DNA of 46,445 nucleotides. Origin: Staphylococcus pasteuri (GTDB taxonomy: Bacteria > Bacillota > Bacilli > Staphylococcales > Staphylococcaceae). The position numbers and the translations under genes are program-made. The stretch spans positions 26,613 through 73,057 of the forward strand of contig NZ_RXWW01000042.1 in assembly GCF_003970495.1 (NCBI RefSeq), read 5' to 3'. This document shows positions 17,588-25,503 of this stretch, piece after piece; position 1 is the first letter of the stretch; each line of letters starts with the position of its first letter. Under the pieces are notes generated by a model, which was not told the DNA's origin, ran no database searches, and was given only the letters and a program-made list of their open reading frames with translations.

Positions 17588-18388
17588 TTATGATGAGTAT
17601 GATTTATTACATAAGTCATAAGTAACTAATAGTGGTTTACCTGTTCTAGGATCTTCACTTAATACAACATCAATGTTAAACACTTGCTCTAAAATGTCTT
17701 TAGTTAGTATTTCATTAGTTTCCCCATTAGCTATAATTTCTCCTTTTTTCATAGCAATAAGATGGTCTGAGAAACGGATAGCTTGGTTAATATCATGTAA
17801 CACCATAATAATGGTACAACCTTGTTCTTCATTTAATTTTTGAACCAATTCTAATATTTCTAATTGATGAGAGATATCTAAATAAGTTGTTGGCTCATCT
17901 AAGAAGATAATATCAGTACGTTGTGCTAAAGCCATTGCAATCCACACACGCTGTCTTTGACCACCACTTAAGTCATTGATTGAACGATGTCTAAATTCTG
18001 ATGTTCCAGTAACATCCAATGCCCAATTAATTTCTTTTTTATCTTCTTCAGATAAACGACCAAAGCCTTTTTGATGTGGAAATCGGCCATATGAAACCAA
18101 TTCGCCTACTGTTAAACCATCAGCAACTTCTGGTGATTGTGGTAAAATCGCTATTTTTTTAGCGATTTCTTTCGTAGATTGGGAATGAATACTTTCTCCA
18201 TCTAAATTAATTGATCCATCTTTTACGGATAGTAAACGAGAGAGTGCTTTTAATAAAGTAGACTTTCCACAACCATTTGGTCCTATAATTGATGTCACTT
18301 TACCATCAGGAATCTCAACATCTAGATTATTTATAATAGTCGTATCGCCATAACCAATTGTTACTTGTTCACCATTTAAACGACTCAT
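17588..18388 (-). CDS. fhuC: Ferric hydroxamate ABC transporter ATPase FhuC
   Basis: The energising ATPase of 266 aa. Walker A GPNGCGKST is near residues 35-43, followed by Q-loop ILPQSP, signature LSGGQRQR, Walker B IIFLDEPTTYLD and switch histidine VLHD. It belongs to the FepC/FhuC clade. In S. aureus (where it is also called FhuA) this ATPase is shared by other siderophore systems such as staphyloferrin importers, so its loss affects more than hydroxamate use. It is the first gene of fhuCBG. A perfect Fur box and a TATAAT lie about 80-105 bp upstream. Confidence 0.94.
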   Translation of the reverse strand: MSRLNGEQVTIGYGDTTIINNLDVEIPDGKVTSIIGPNGCGKSTLLKALSRLLSVKDGSINLDGESIHSQSTKEIAKKIAILPQSPEVADGLTVGELVSYGRFPHQKGFGRLSEEDKKEINWALDVTGTSEFRHRSINDLSGGQRQRVWIAMALAQRTDIIFLDEPTTYLDISHQLEILELVQKLNEEQGCTIIMVLHDINQAIRFSDHLIAMKKGEIIANGETNEILTKDILEQVFNIDVVLSEDPRTGKPLLVTYDLCNKSYSS

Positions 18389-18466
18389 AATTCCCCTACT
18401 TTCTAAAAAATTACTTTATATTCAGAAAAGATAACTGTACTTTTATATTTTTAATATCAATGTAAT

Positions 18467-18481
18467 TGATAATCATTATCA
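18467..18481. promoter_or_regulatory. Fur box
   Basis: TGATAATCATTATCA is a perfect 7-1-7 Fur inverted repeat. It lies just downstream of the fhuC -10, over the expected transcription start, where bound Fur-Fe would block initiation. Confidence 0.93.
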
Positions 18482-18489
18482 TAATGGTT

Positions 18490-18495
18490 ATTATA
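18490..18495 (-). promoter_or_regulatory. -10 of fhuCBG promoter
   Basis: TATAAT on the minus strand, with a weak TAGTCA 17 bp upstream as -35. It lies eight bases upstream of the Fur box. Confidence 0.6.
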
Positions 18496-18556
18496 ACATT
18501 TCCACTATTTTTTGACTAATAAATTCATGATTTATTATAAATTGTCAATTAAAAAA

Positions 18557-18591
18557 ACCACTTTAAGTTAACTAGAATGACTTAAAGCGGT
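18557..18591 (-). terminator. Terminator of the yitT-like gene
   Basis: On the minus strand ACCGCTTTAAGT pairs with ACTTAAAGTGGT (one G-U), then seven T. Confidence 0.88.
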
Positions 18592-18606
18592 CTTATAAAT
18601 ACTTTT

Positions 18607-19440
18607 TTATTCGTCTATCAAGAATCCATTTCCATACACATCTCTCACATCATGAATAACAAGGAATGCTTGATGATCAATATTTCTAATGATTTTTTTA
18701 GCACGTGATACTTGTGTCTTAGTAATAACTACATAAAGTACATCTTTCTCTTCTCGAGTATAATATCCATGTCCATTTAAAATAGTTAATCCACGACCAA
18801 CTTGTTCGTCAATCGCTTTAGCCACTTCTTCTGGTTTACTTGAAATAATCGTCATCGCTTTCTTAGTATTTAAACCTTCTATTACATATTCCATGACCTT
18901 AGTACCTATATAAAGTGAAATAACTGTAACTAGTGCACGATCTATTGAAATAACAGTTAAAGAAATCACTACTACAATTAAATCGAAAAATAATAAAGCA
19001 TAAGGTGTACTCACATCTAAATATTTATGTGCAATTCTAGCTAAAATTGTTGTTCCAGCCGTAGTTCCTCCAGCTAAAACAATTACTCCAATACCTAAAC
19101 CAACACATGAGCCACCAAAAACTGCATTGACAATGACATTGCCTGTTTCAATATGCCAAGAATCAGTTAAACTTAGGAATACAGAAATTAGGACAGTTGC
19201 TACAATGGTCAAATACATACTACGTTTACTTAAAAACTTATATCCTACAACAATTAAAACTGCATTAACTACAAAGTTAACTATGGCTGGAGATAAATGG
19301 AAAGCATAATATAAAACAATAGCTAAACCAGTAACGCCACCTTCACCTAAATTACCAGAAATGATAAATGCATTGACGCCTGCTGAAAAAATAAATGATC
19401 CAACTATAACTAAGATTAAATCTCTTACTAATCTCTTCAA
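18607..19440 (-). CDS. YitT family membrane protein (DUF161/DUF2179)
   Basis: A 277-aa protein with five to six membrane helices in the first about 190 residues (YitT_membrane). A cytoplasmic C-terminal domain of about 80 residues follows (DUF2179, from about TKKAMTIISSKPEEVAKAI to the end). The Gly-rich GNLGEGGVTGLAIVL (about 29-43) and GGTTAGTTILARI are characteristic of the family. The frame opens at a TTG with a weak GGGATG-like site, so the start is uncertain by a few codons. The function of YitT proteins is not settled. The gene stands alone, 490 bp from nupC. Confidence 0.82.
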   Translation of the reverse strand: MKRLVRDLILVIVGSFIFSAGVNAFIISGNLGEGGVTGLAIVLYYAFHLSPAIVNFVVNAVLIVVGYKFLSKRSMYLTIVATVLISVFLSLTDSWHIETGNVIVNAVFGGSCVGLGIGVIVLAGGTTAGTTILARIAHKYLDVSTPYALLFFDLIVVVISLTVISIDRALVTVISLYIGTKVMEYVIEGLNTKKAMTIISSKPEEVAKAIDEQVGRGLTILNGHGYYTREEKDVLYVVITKTQVSRAKKIIRNIDHQAFLVIHDVRDVYGNGFLIDE

Positions 19441-19624
19441 GCAACCACATCCCTATTATTATTTTTTTTTATGATTAACAAAATGTTAGCACACGCACAT
19501 ATCCTCCTACAACACCGCTTCTTTAAATAATTCGTATTTTGAGTATTTTATGTTTAAAACCATAATTTTTAAAAGTAAGAAACTTCATTTTAATTACTGA
19601 GATGAGTGTGTTAACTAAATTTTA

Positions 19625-19639
19625 AATTTTCAGAATTTT
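19625..19639. promoter_or_regulatory. CodY-like box
   Basis: AATTTTCAGAATTTT matches the CodY consensus AATTTTCWGAAAATT at 13 of 15 positions. It ends 3 bp before the -35 of the small-RNA promoter at 19643-19671. S. aureus RsaD is CodY-repressed (established knowledge, recalled). Confidence 0.4.
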
Positions 19640-19642
19640 TAA

Positions 19643-19671
19643 TTTACTTTTCACTATTTCTTTGTTATACT
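19643..19671 (+). promoter_or_regulatory. Extended -10 promoter of the sRNA candidate
   Basis: -35 TTTACT, 17-bp spacer, -10 TATACT preceded by TGT (an extended -10 TGn). It predicts a start near 19678, exactly at the base of the first perfect hairpin. Confidence 0.55.
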
Positions 19672-19677
19672 TACATT

Positions 19678-19853
19678 AACTTCTTTAGTAAAGAAGTTAT
19701 CTCCTTTGTGTTGTTTATAGTAACAAAACAAATTTTGCTCGAAGTACTGTAACAGTACCTAGTCCTTACCGTTACAAGTACATTAATATTCATTTCCCAT
19801 AAAAGCCAAGTATAAGAAGTGTGTCCTCACTTACTATACTTGGCTTTTATCAT
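19678..19853 (+). ncRNA. rsaD: Small regulatory RNA candidate, probably RsaD
   Basis: A non-coding unit of about 175 nt with a promoter, three hairpins and a terminator. Hairpin 1 is a perfect palindrome at the 5' end (AACTTCTTT/AAAGAAGTT, 3-base loop). Hairpin 2 is GTACTG/CAGTAC at 19744-19758. A single-stranded region with a UUUCCCAU motif (19790-19801) follows. The last hairpin is a 14-bp stem, AAAAGCCAAGTATA/TATACTTGGCTTTT, ending in a T-rich tail. There is no ribosome-binding site or plausible reading frame. The length, the CodY-like box and the location near abcA/nupC fit RsaD, a CodY-controlled sRNA acting on overflow metabolism in S. aureus. I could not compare it with the RsaD sequence, so the name is tentative. 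Confidence 0.5.
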
Positions 19854-19880
19854 GATTCCTTATTTTATTTGATATAAAAT

Positions 19881-19921
19881 ACACCTCCCATTTTGGAAAG
19901 TCATCCCAAAATAGGAGGTGT
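19881..19921 (-). terminator. Terminator of nupC
   Basis: A 16-bp stem with one mismatch (ACACCTCC...GGAGGTGT arms) directly after the nupC stop, with an A/T-rich tail on the minus strand. Confidence 0.88.
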
Positions 19922-19933
19922 TATCAATTTATC

Positions 19934-21163
19934 TTACCAAGCAAATAAACCTACGAATGCAGCTGTTAATAATGAAACTAAAATACCTGCTAATAACATC
20001 ATAGGAACATATTTTGATACAAAATCTGACGTTTTCTTGTCTACGATACCTTTTAACGTACCGATAATCATACCAATTGTGGAGAAGTTAGCAAATGAAA
20101 CTAAAAATGTTGAAATGACTGCTTTATGATGTGGTGAAAGTGTGTTAATCGTTTTAGACACTTCACCCATAACTACAAATTCGTTTGTAACGATTTTTTT
20201 CGCCATTTGTTGTGCAACTAACCAAGCTTCATCAAAAGGAAGTCCAAGTAATAATGCAAATGGATACATAAATACACCTAGAATTTGGTTTAAACCAAAG
20301 CTACCTTTTAATCCCATTAAATGACCAATACCACCAGTAATTAAATTAATAAGACGATCGGCTAAATCAGCTAATGCTACGAAACTAATGACAAAAGCAA
20401 TGATAATTAATACTAACTTTCCTGCTGCTAATACAGAATCACCTAGGAAAGAAAAGAAAGGTTGTTTTTCAATTTCATCATTTTTAATACTGTAAATAAT
20501 ATCTTCTTTTTCATCCACAGTAACTGGATTAAGAATTGATGCAACGATAATTGCATTCACAATGTTTAAAGGAATAGCAGTCAATACTAATTCACCAGGA
20601 ATCATTTGAACATATGCACCAACAATCGCACCTGAGACTGAACTCATTGACATCATAGCTACAGTTAAGACACGCACTTCACTCATACGTTTCAATTGTT
20701 CATTAGACACAGCTAATGCTTCAGTATTACCTAAAAACATCATCTCAATTCCAAAGAATGATTCGAATTTAGGTTGACGTGTAATTTTAGCGAGTAACCA
20801 ACCAATTGCACCGATTAATTTTGGAAGGATATTAAAATACATTAATATATCGAACAGCGGTACAATTAAAAGAATCGGGAATAAAGCACTTACTGCCATA
20901 TCCATTTGTTTATTAGAAACAAAACTATTAAATGCAAATCCTGTGCCTTCATTTGCTGATTGTATAACCCAGGAAATTCCATTTGCTGCTGCTTTAATTC
21001 CAGTTTTCCCCCATGGGAAGTATATAAAGAACCAAGCTAGGAATAAGTTCAATACGACTAAAATAATAATTGATTTCCATTGTATATTTTTTCGTGATCT
21101 TGAAAATAATACTGCTATACCAAGGAAAACAATTAACCCAATGATATTAATCAATAAAAACAT
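19934..21163 (-). CDS. nupC: Concentrative nucleoside transporter NupC
   Basis: A CNT-family nucleoside:cation symporter of 409 aa with about nine to ten helices. Family landmarks are the N-terminal pore region EGTGFAFNSF (about 72-81), the gate segment GNTEALAVSNEQL near residue 145 and SMSSVSGAIVGAYVQMIPGE near 170-190. The C-terminal SFANFSTIGMIIGTLKGI contains the second re-entrant half, with the conserved Asn/Ser residues that bind ribose. GGTGGGTG precedes the ATG. It is a single-gene unit with an extended -10 promoter at 21292 and its own terminator. Confidence 0.92.
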   Translation of the reverse strand: MFLLINIIGLIVFLGIAVLFSRSRKNIQWKSIIILVVLNLFLAWFFIYFPWGKTGIKAAANGISWVIQSANEGTGFAFNSFVSNKQMDMAVSALFPILLIVPLFDILMYFNILPKLIGAIGWLLAKITRQPKFESFFGIEMMFLGNTEALAVSNEQLKRMSEVRVLTVAMMSMSSVSGAIVGAYVQMIPGELVLTAIPLNIVNAIIVASILNPVTVDEKEDIIYSIKNDEIEKQPFFSFLGDSVLAAGKLVLIIIAFVISFVALADLADRLINLITGGIGHLMGLKGSFGLNQILGVFMYPFALLLGLPFDEAWLVAQQMAKKIVTNEFVVMGEVSKTINTLSPHHKAVISTFLVSFANFSTIGMIIGTLKGIVDKKTSDFVSKYVPMMLLAGILVSLLTAAFVGLFAW

Positions 21164-21538
21164 CTGACACCCACCTATTTATTTAATTTTCCAAAAAACG
21201 TTTTTTGCTAAAGTAACAACTTATTAAATATGTATAACTCTATGACAAAGTGAATTGTCACTCCCAAAACAGAGTATAGATTATTGAATTTATTATACCA
21301 TTTGTAAAATTGACTTAAAATAAGTATTTTCATTATCAACTTGAATTTTATTAACACATCGTGACATATTATTTGTAGGAATAAGAACTGAAGTTTCCAA
21401 TAGTAGTGTAAGTTGAGTCATATAAAAATTTTTATACATACGGAATTTCTTTAATTTAGTTTAATGATGTTTATTAAATTACACGAAAGGTCCTTATTTT
21501 TTCAAGGTGTTTTTCAATGTATAAATACGTAGTATATA
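21164..21538. other. nupC upstream region
   Basis: Apart from the nupC promoter and the TGACAA/TTGTCA inverted repeat in its leader, I see no feature between the promoter and the repeat block starting near 21539. Confidence 0.5.
21292..21300 (-). promoter_or_regulatory. Extended -10 promoter of nupC
   Basis: TGGTATAAT on the minus strand, an extended -10 about 130 bp before nupC. The -35 is weak, as often with extended -10 elements. An inverted repeat TGACAA/TTGTCA (21243-21260) lies in the leader. Confidence 0.5.
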
Positions 21539-21632
21539 TGGCGAGACTCTTGAGGGAACAGGACAAGCTGAAGACTACAGGCTGAAGCTGTCCCCTATGA
21601 AAGCGAGCCGATAATACGAAGTATTATAAATA
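21539..21632. repeat. Staphylococcal intergenic repeat with hairpin
   Basis: A GC-richer island beginning GGCGAGACTCTTGAGGGAAC. It contains GGACAAGCT and AGCTGTCC, which pair with one bulge, and ends AAGCGAGCCGATAATACGAAG. I recognise this unit as one scattered between genes in staphylococcal genomes. The last part (AATACGAAGTATT) is a perfect 13-base palindrome. No reading frame is present. Confidence 0.6.
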
Positions 21633-21636
21633 AAGA

Positions 21637-21677
21637 AGCCAGTAAATGAGTTTTTTGGATAAACTCATTTACTGGCT
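21637..21677. terminator. Terminator after abcA (possibly bidirectional)
   Basis: A perfect 17-bp inverted repeat (AGCCAGTAAATGAGTTT and its complement) with a 7-base loop, 35 bp beyond the abcA stop. Confidence 0.8.
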
Positions 21678-21683
21678 ATTTTT

Positions 21684-21708
21684 CTAGGATTTATGTCCCA
21701 GCCTCATT
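21684..21708 (-). repeat. Common staphylococcal intergenic motif
   Basis: On the minus strand this reads AATGAGGCTGGGACATAAAT, a short motif seen at many gene ends in staphylococci, often next to terminators. Here it lies directly after the abcA stop codon. Confidence 0.55.
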
Positions 21709-21712
21709 AATC

Positions 21713-23440
21713 TTAATCAGCAAGCTTCTGAGATGTGACAAAGTGTTTATATTTTTCATGTGATGTCATTAATTCACTATGTGTACCTTTACCTGTCACT
21801 TGACCTTTATCAATAAAGATAATTTGGCCCGCTTTTTTAATTGTAGAAAGTCTATGTGCAATAACAATTGTTGTACGACCTTCCATCAATGTTTCTAAAG
21901 CTTCTTGAATTTTCAACTCGCTCTCACTATCTAAATTAGCTGTAGCCTCATCAAGCAAGAGAATATCTGGATTTTTAACAAAACTACGTGCAATATCAAT
22001 ACGTTGTCTTTGACCACCAGATAGCTTAAGTCCTCGTTCACCAACCAACGTATCATATCCTTCATCAAACTGCATAATAAATTCATGACAGTTCGCTAAT
22101 TTGGCGTATTTTGTAAGTTCCTCATCAGTTACAGTGCGATTCACACCATATAAAATATTGTCTCTTATAGTACCACTCATCATAGAATTAGATTGCATAA
22201 CATAACCAATTTTTGTACGCCATTTAGATAATGGAATATCAAAAATACTAGTTCCATTATAAGTAATGTCACCACTTTCTATGTCATACATGCGTTCAAT
22301 TAAATTAAAAATGGTACTCTTACCAGAACCTGAAGGCCCTACAAATGCACTTACCTGCCCTTGAGGAATATTAAATGAAACGTTGTCTAAGATAGGTTTT
22401 ACATCATATTTGAAATTGACATTATCAAACGAAATTTCGCCATCATGGATTTCAATATCTTTTGATTCTTCTAGAGCTTCAGTTGGTTCGATAGGTTCTT
22501 GCATAATTTCATAAATACGATGACTTGCTCCGACAGCTTTTTTATAATCTGTAATTAATGTTGATAGATTGATTAGAGGCATAGATAATTGTATTACGTA
22601 AAAAATCATCGCAATTAAAGTTCCGGCAGTAATAGCGCCTGTCGCGATTTCTAATGCACCAAAGCCAAGAATAATAGCGATTGTTAACAACATCACTACA
22701 CCAGAAATAGGTTGTACAACAGCAGAAATTTTAGCTTGTTTTAAACCTAATCGATAAATTTCATTTAAATTAGTATGAGCGTTGTCTAATTCGAGCCTTT
22801 CCGTATTAGACACTTTAACTAATCTCATTTCAGTTAATACACGACCAAGTAAACCACTAAAGTTAGCAATTTCAGTTTGTGTATTAGTTGAAATTCTCTG
22901 CATTACTTTACCTAAAGGAATCATAATAAGTACAAAAATCGGAATTGTAATAAATGTTAATAACGTCATTTTCCAATCCATGATAAATAACATAACCAAT
23001 GATCCTAATAAAGTTAATACAGAAGGTAATAAATTAGGTAGCTTTTGAGATATAAATTCATTTATCACCTTTGTGTCGTCTGTTAAACGACTCATCAGTT
23101 GACCACTTTCGTTCTTATCAAAAAATGGCATTTTTAATTGAATGATATGTTCCCATAATAATGAACGGATATCATAAATCATCTTTTCACCAATTTTACT
23201 TAGTAAATATAATCCTACACCACTTAAAATAGCGTTAAGTAAGAAAATACCACCAAAAATGGCTACGAGATTCCAGTTCATAGTGCTTACTGAGAATTTA
23301 TCTACTAATCTCCCAGTAAATAGAGGAACTAATAATCCGCTCAAACTTCCTAATGAAGTAATAATAACTGCCGCTATGATTAACCCAATTGGCCAAGTGA
23401 GCCGTTTAAATAAAAAGAATAAAGGGTTAGTTTGTTTCAT
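21713..23440 (-). CDS. abcA: ABC-type multidrug exporter AbcA
   Basis: A half-size exporter. I start it at the ATG at 23440 (575 aa, the length of S. aureus AbcA), seven bases after AGAGG. The N-terminal six-helix domain (about 1-310) is followed by the nucleotide-binding domain. This has Walker A GPSGSGKST (near 370), signature LSGGQRQR, Walker B ILLLDEATANLD and H-loop AHRLST. It acts as a homodimer. In S. aureus AbcA exports phenol-soluble modulins and confers tolerance to cell-wall-active drugs. It is divergent from pbp4 and influences pbp4 expression there. Here the shared promoter region is about 190 bp, much shorter than the S. aureus one as I recall it. Confidence 0.93.
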   Translation of the reverse strand: MKQTNPLFFLFKRLTWPIGLIIAAVIITSLGSLSGLLVPLFTGRLVDKFSVSTMNWNLVAIFGGIFLLNAILSGVGLYLLSKIGEKMIYDIRSLLWEHIIQLKMPFFDKNESGQLMSRLTDDTKVINEFISQKLPNLLPSVLTLLGSLVMLFIMDWKMTLLTFITIPIFVLIMIPLGKVMQRISTNTQTEIANFSGLLGRVLTEMRLVKVSNTERLELDNAHTNLNEIYRLGLKQAKISAVVQPISGVVMLLTIAIILGFGALEIATGAITAGTLIAMIFYVIQLSMPLINLSTLITDYKKAVGASHRIYEIMQEPIEPTEALEESKDIEIHDGEISFDNVNFKYDVKPILDNVSFNIPQGQVSAFVGPSGSGKSTIFNLIERMYDIESGDITYNGTSIFDIPLSKWRTKIGYVMQSNSMMSGTIRDNILYGVNRTVTDEELTKYAKLANCHEFIMQFDEGYDTLVGERGLKLSGGQRQRIDIARSFVKNPDILLLDEATANLDSESELKIQEALETLMEGRTTIVIAHRLSTIKKAGQIIFIDKGQVTGKGTHSELMTSHEKYKHFVTSQKLAD

Positions 23441-23631
23441 AATAATACCTCTTCTATTAAAATTCATATTTCAAATTTTGCTCAATCTTACTAAAACATT
23501 CTGACATCCCAAATAATCAGTCTTTATCAATTATAATCAAATATCAAAAATTTTAAATCATACATATACCTCTTAAATAATGTGTATGATAAAATATGTT
23601 AGTCGAAAATAACAGATAAAGGAAAGAAATC

Positions 23632-24918
23632 ATGAAAAAAATCTTTATACTCATTATAACTATGTTCTTCGCAATACACATTATAACACCTTTTGCTAAT
23701 GCAGAGAATAATGATATTACTCCAGTTCAAGCTGCAAACGAAGGTGGATACAATGTAACCGAAGTATATCAACCTGAAAGTGCTATTAATGTTAGTCAAA
23801 ATGGACAAATTTTATATGAATATAATAAAGACAAAAAATGGTATCCCGCTTCTATGACTAAATTGATGACGATGTATCTCACTTTAGAAGCGGTAAAAGA
23901 TAAAAAACTATCACTAAATGATGAAGTAAAAATGACTAATCGCGAATATCAAATGTCTACACTTCCAGAATTAAGTAATACCAAACTTTATCCAGGTCAG
24001 AAATGGACTATTGCAGATTTACTTCAAATTACTGTATCCAATTCAAGTAATGCGGCTGCTTTAATTTTAGGTGAACAAGTATCAGGAAATGTAAATGATT
24101 TTACTGATTTAATGAATAAAAAAGCCAAAGAACTTGGAATGAATGACACCCATTATGTTAATCCAACAGGAGCTGAGAATTCACGTTTAAAAAGTTTTGC
24201 ACCTTCCAAATATAAAGATACTGAGAATAATACAACAACTGCTCGTGATTATGCTATTTTAGATCAACATGTTATTAAAGATACACCTAAAATATTACAT
24301 TTCACAAAACAACTATCACCAACGACACACGGTGTGACGTACTATACATTTAATCATTCATTAGATGGTGCTGATATGAGCTTACCAGGAACAGATGGTT
24401 TAAAAACGGGTTCAAGTGATACAGCAGATTACAACCATACAATTACTACCAATCGCCATGGTTTTAGAATTAATCAAGTCATTTTAGGTGCTGGGGACTA
24501 TAAACATGTAGGCGGAGAAAAACAACGAAATATGATGGGTAACGCACTTATGGAGCGTTCATATAATCAATACAAATATGAAAAAATATTATCAAAAGGA
24601 AAACAAAAAATTAACGGTAAAACATATTATGTAGAAAAAGATCTTTATGATGTATTACCAAAAGACTTTTCTAAAAAAGATTATAAATTAGTAATCAAAA
24701 ATGGAAAAGTACATGCTGACTATGACCGTCAATTCATAACAAAACAAGATGGTTCACCTTCAGTATCAGTGCATAAACCGATTGTACACGAAGCGACAAC
24801 AGTTGCTAAAAGTACATGGAAGACACACCCTATCATTGCAATACTTTTTGGTTTAGGTATAGTTATTGTCCTAGCCATCGTAATTCACCTTATTCTTCAA
24901 GCTATTCGTAAAAAATAA
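23632..24918 (+). CDS. pbp4: Penicillin-binding protein 4 (low-molecular-mass transpeptidase/carboxypeptidase)
   Basis: A 428-aa class C-type PBP exported by a signal peptide (cleavage probably after FANA, residue 24) and held by a C-terminal helix (about 400-423) with a KK end. The active-site motifs are S74-x-x-K77 in ASMTK, S138-S-N140 and K258-T-G260. An all-beta domain follows the catalytic domain (about 310-390). In S. aureus PBP4 raises peptidoglycan cross-linking at the septum, where its placement depends on wall teichoic acid, and contributes to beta-lactam resistance. AAAGGAAAG precedes the ATG. The gene is divergent from abcA and followed by tagD on the other strand. Confidence 0.95.
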   Translation: MKKIFILIITMFFAIHIITPFANAENNDITPVQAANEGGYNVTEVYQPESAINVSQNGQILYEYNKDKKWYPASMTKLMTMYLTLEAVKDKKLSLNDEVKMTNREYQMSTLPELSNTKLYPGQKWTIADLLQITVSNSSNAAALILGEQVSGNVNDFTDLMNKKAKELGMNDTHYVNPTGAENSRLKSFAPSKYKDTENNTTTARDYAILDQHVIKDTPKILHFTKQLSPTTHGVTYYTFNHSLDGADMSLPGTDGLKTGSSDTADYNHTITTNRHGFRINQVILGAGDYKHVGGEKQRNMMGNALMERSYNQYKYEKILSKGKQKINGKTYYVEKDLYDVLPKDFSKKDYKLVIKNGKVHADYDRQFITKQDGSPSVSVHKPIVHEATTVAKSTWKTHPIIAILFGLGIVIVLAIVIHLILQAIRKK

Positions 24919-24922
24919 AAAG

Positions 24923-24966
24923 AAGGACGACGTCTTGGCTAAATGCCATGACAATCGTCCTTTTTA
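24923..24966. terminator. Terminator between pbp4 and tagD
   Basis: Outer arms AAGGACGA/TCGTCCTT enclose an inner GTC-GGC/GCC-GAC stem. The hairpin is followed by a T run on the plus strand and AT-rich sequence on the minus strand. Confidence 0.85.
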
Positions 24967-24978
24967 TTATATAGGAAA

Positions 24979-25377
24979 TTATTTAGCGTCTTTTCCATAT
25001 AATTCTTGTTTGATTTTTGTTGTAGAAATACCTTCTGTACGGTTAAGATAAATCACTTCACATTTATCTTTTAAGAAATCAAATTCACCTTCCCAATCGT
25101 GTCCCATAACGAAAACATCGACATCGAAACGTTCAACATCAATTTCTTTTTGACCCCAACCATCTTCTGGTATAACTAGGTCTACATAACGGATTGATTC
25201 TAACATCATTTTACGTTGGTTATAGTCATAATATGATTTTTTATTTTTCACTTGGTTGAATTCATCAGTAGATAAAGCCACGATAAGATAATCTCCCATT
25301 TCACGTGCTCTTCTTAATAATTCAATGTGTCCATAATGTAATAAATCATATGTACCATAAGTAATTACTCGTTTCAT
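24979..25377 (-). CDS. tagD: Glycerol-3-phosphate cytidylyltransferase TagD (TarD)
   Basis: A nucleotidyltransferase of 132 aa making CDP-glycerol, the activated precursor for the wall teichoic acid linkage unit. The HxGH signature is HYGH at residues 14-17, and the second motif RTEGISTTKIK is near residues 113-123. The conserved RYVDLVIPEDGW and MGHDWEG regions are intact. AAGGAG precedes the ATG. It lies at the end of the tagGBXD group on the minus strand; a 126-bp gap separates it from tagX, so it may have its own promoter. It shares the terminator region with pbp4. Confidence 0.95.
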   Translation of the reverse strand: MKRVITYGTYDLLHYGHIELLRRAREMGDYLIVALSTDEFNQVKNKKSYYDYNQRKMMLESIRYVDLVIPEDGWGQKEIDVERFDVDVFVMGHDWEGEFDFLKDKCEVIYLNRTEGISTTKIKQELYGKDAK

Positions 25378-25503
25378 GATACGTGATTCTCCTTAACTAA
25401 ATATTTAATGAAAATTTATATTCTTAATGTAGCATAAATTATTAACGCTTACCATTAATTAAACAAAAAGTAATTCTTTATTTAAAAATTAAATAATCTT
25501 TTC

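Larger units (their letters stand above)
19441..19933. other. Intergenic region between yitT-like gene and nupC
   Basis: These 493 bp hold the CodY-like box, the sRNA candidate and its terminator, and the nupC terminator. The part at 19441-19620 should contain the promoter of the yitT-like gene. I cannot identify one convincingly. Confidence 0.6.

Noticed and set aside
19893..20324. Plus-strand frames antisense to nupC
   Set aside because: Shadow frames of a conserved transporter gene; no ribosome-binding sites.
23599..23808. Minus-strand frame antisense to the start of pbp4
   Set aside because: It lies opposite the clear pbp4 signal peptide region and has no start signal.
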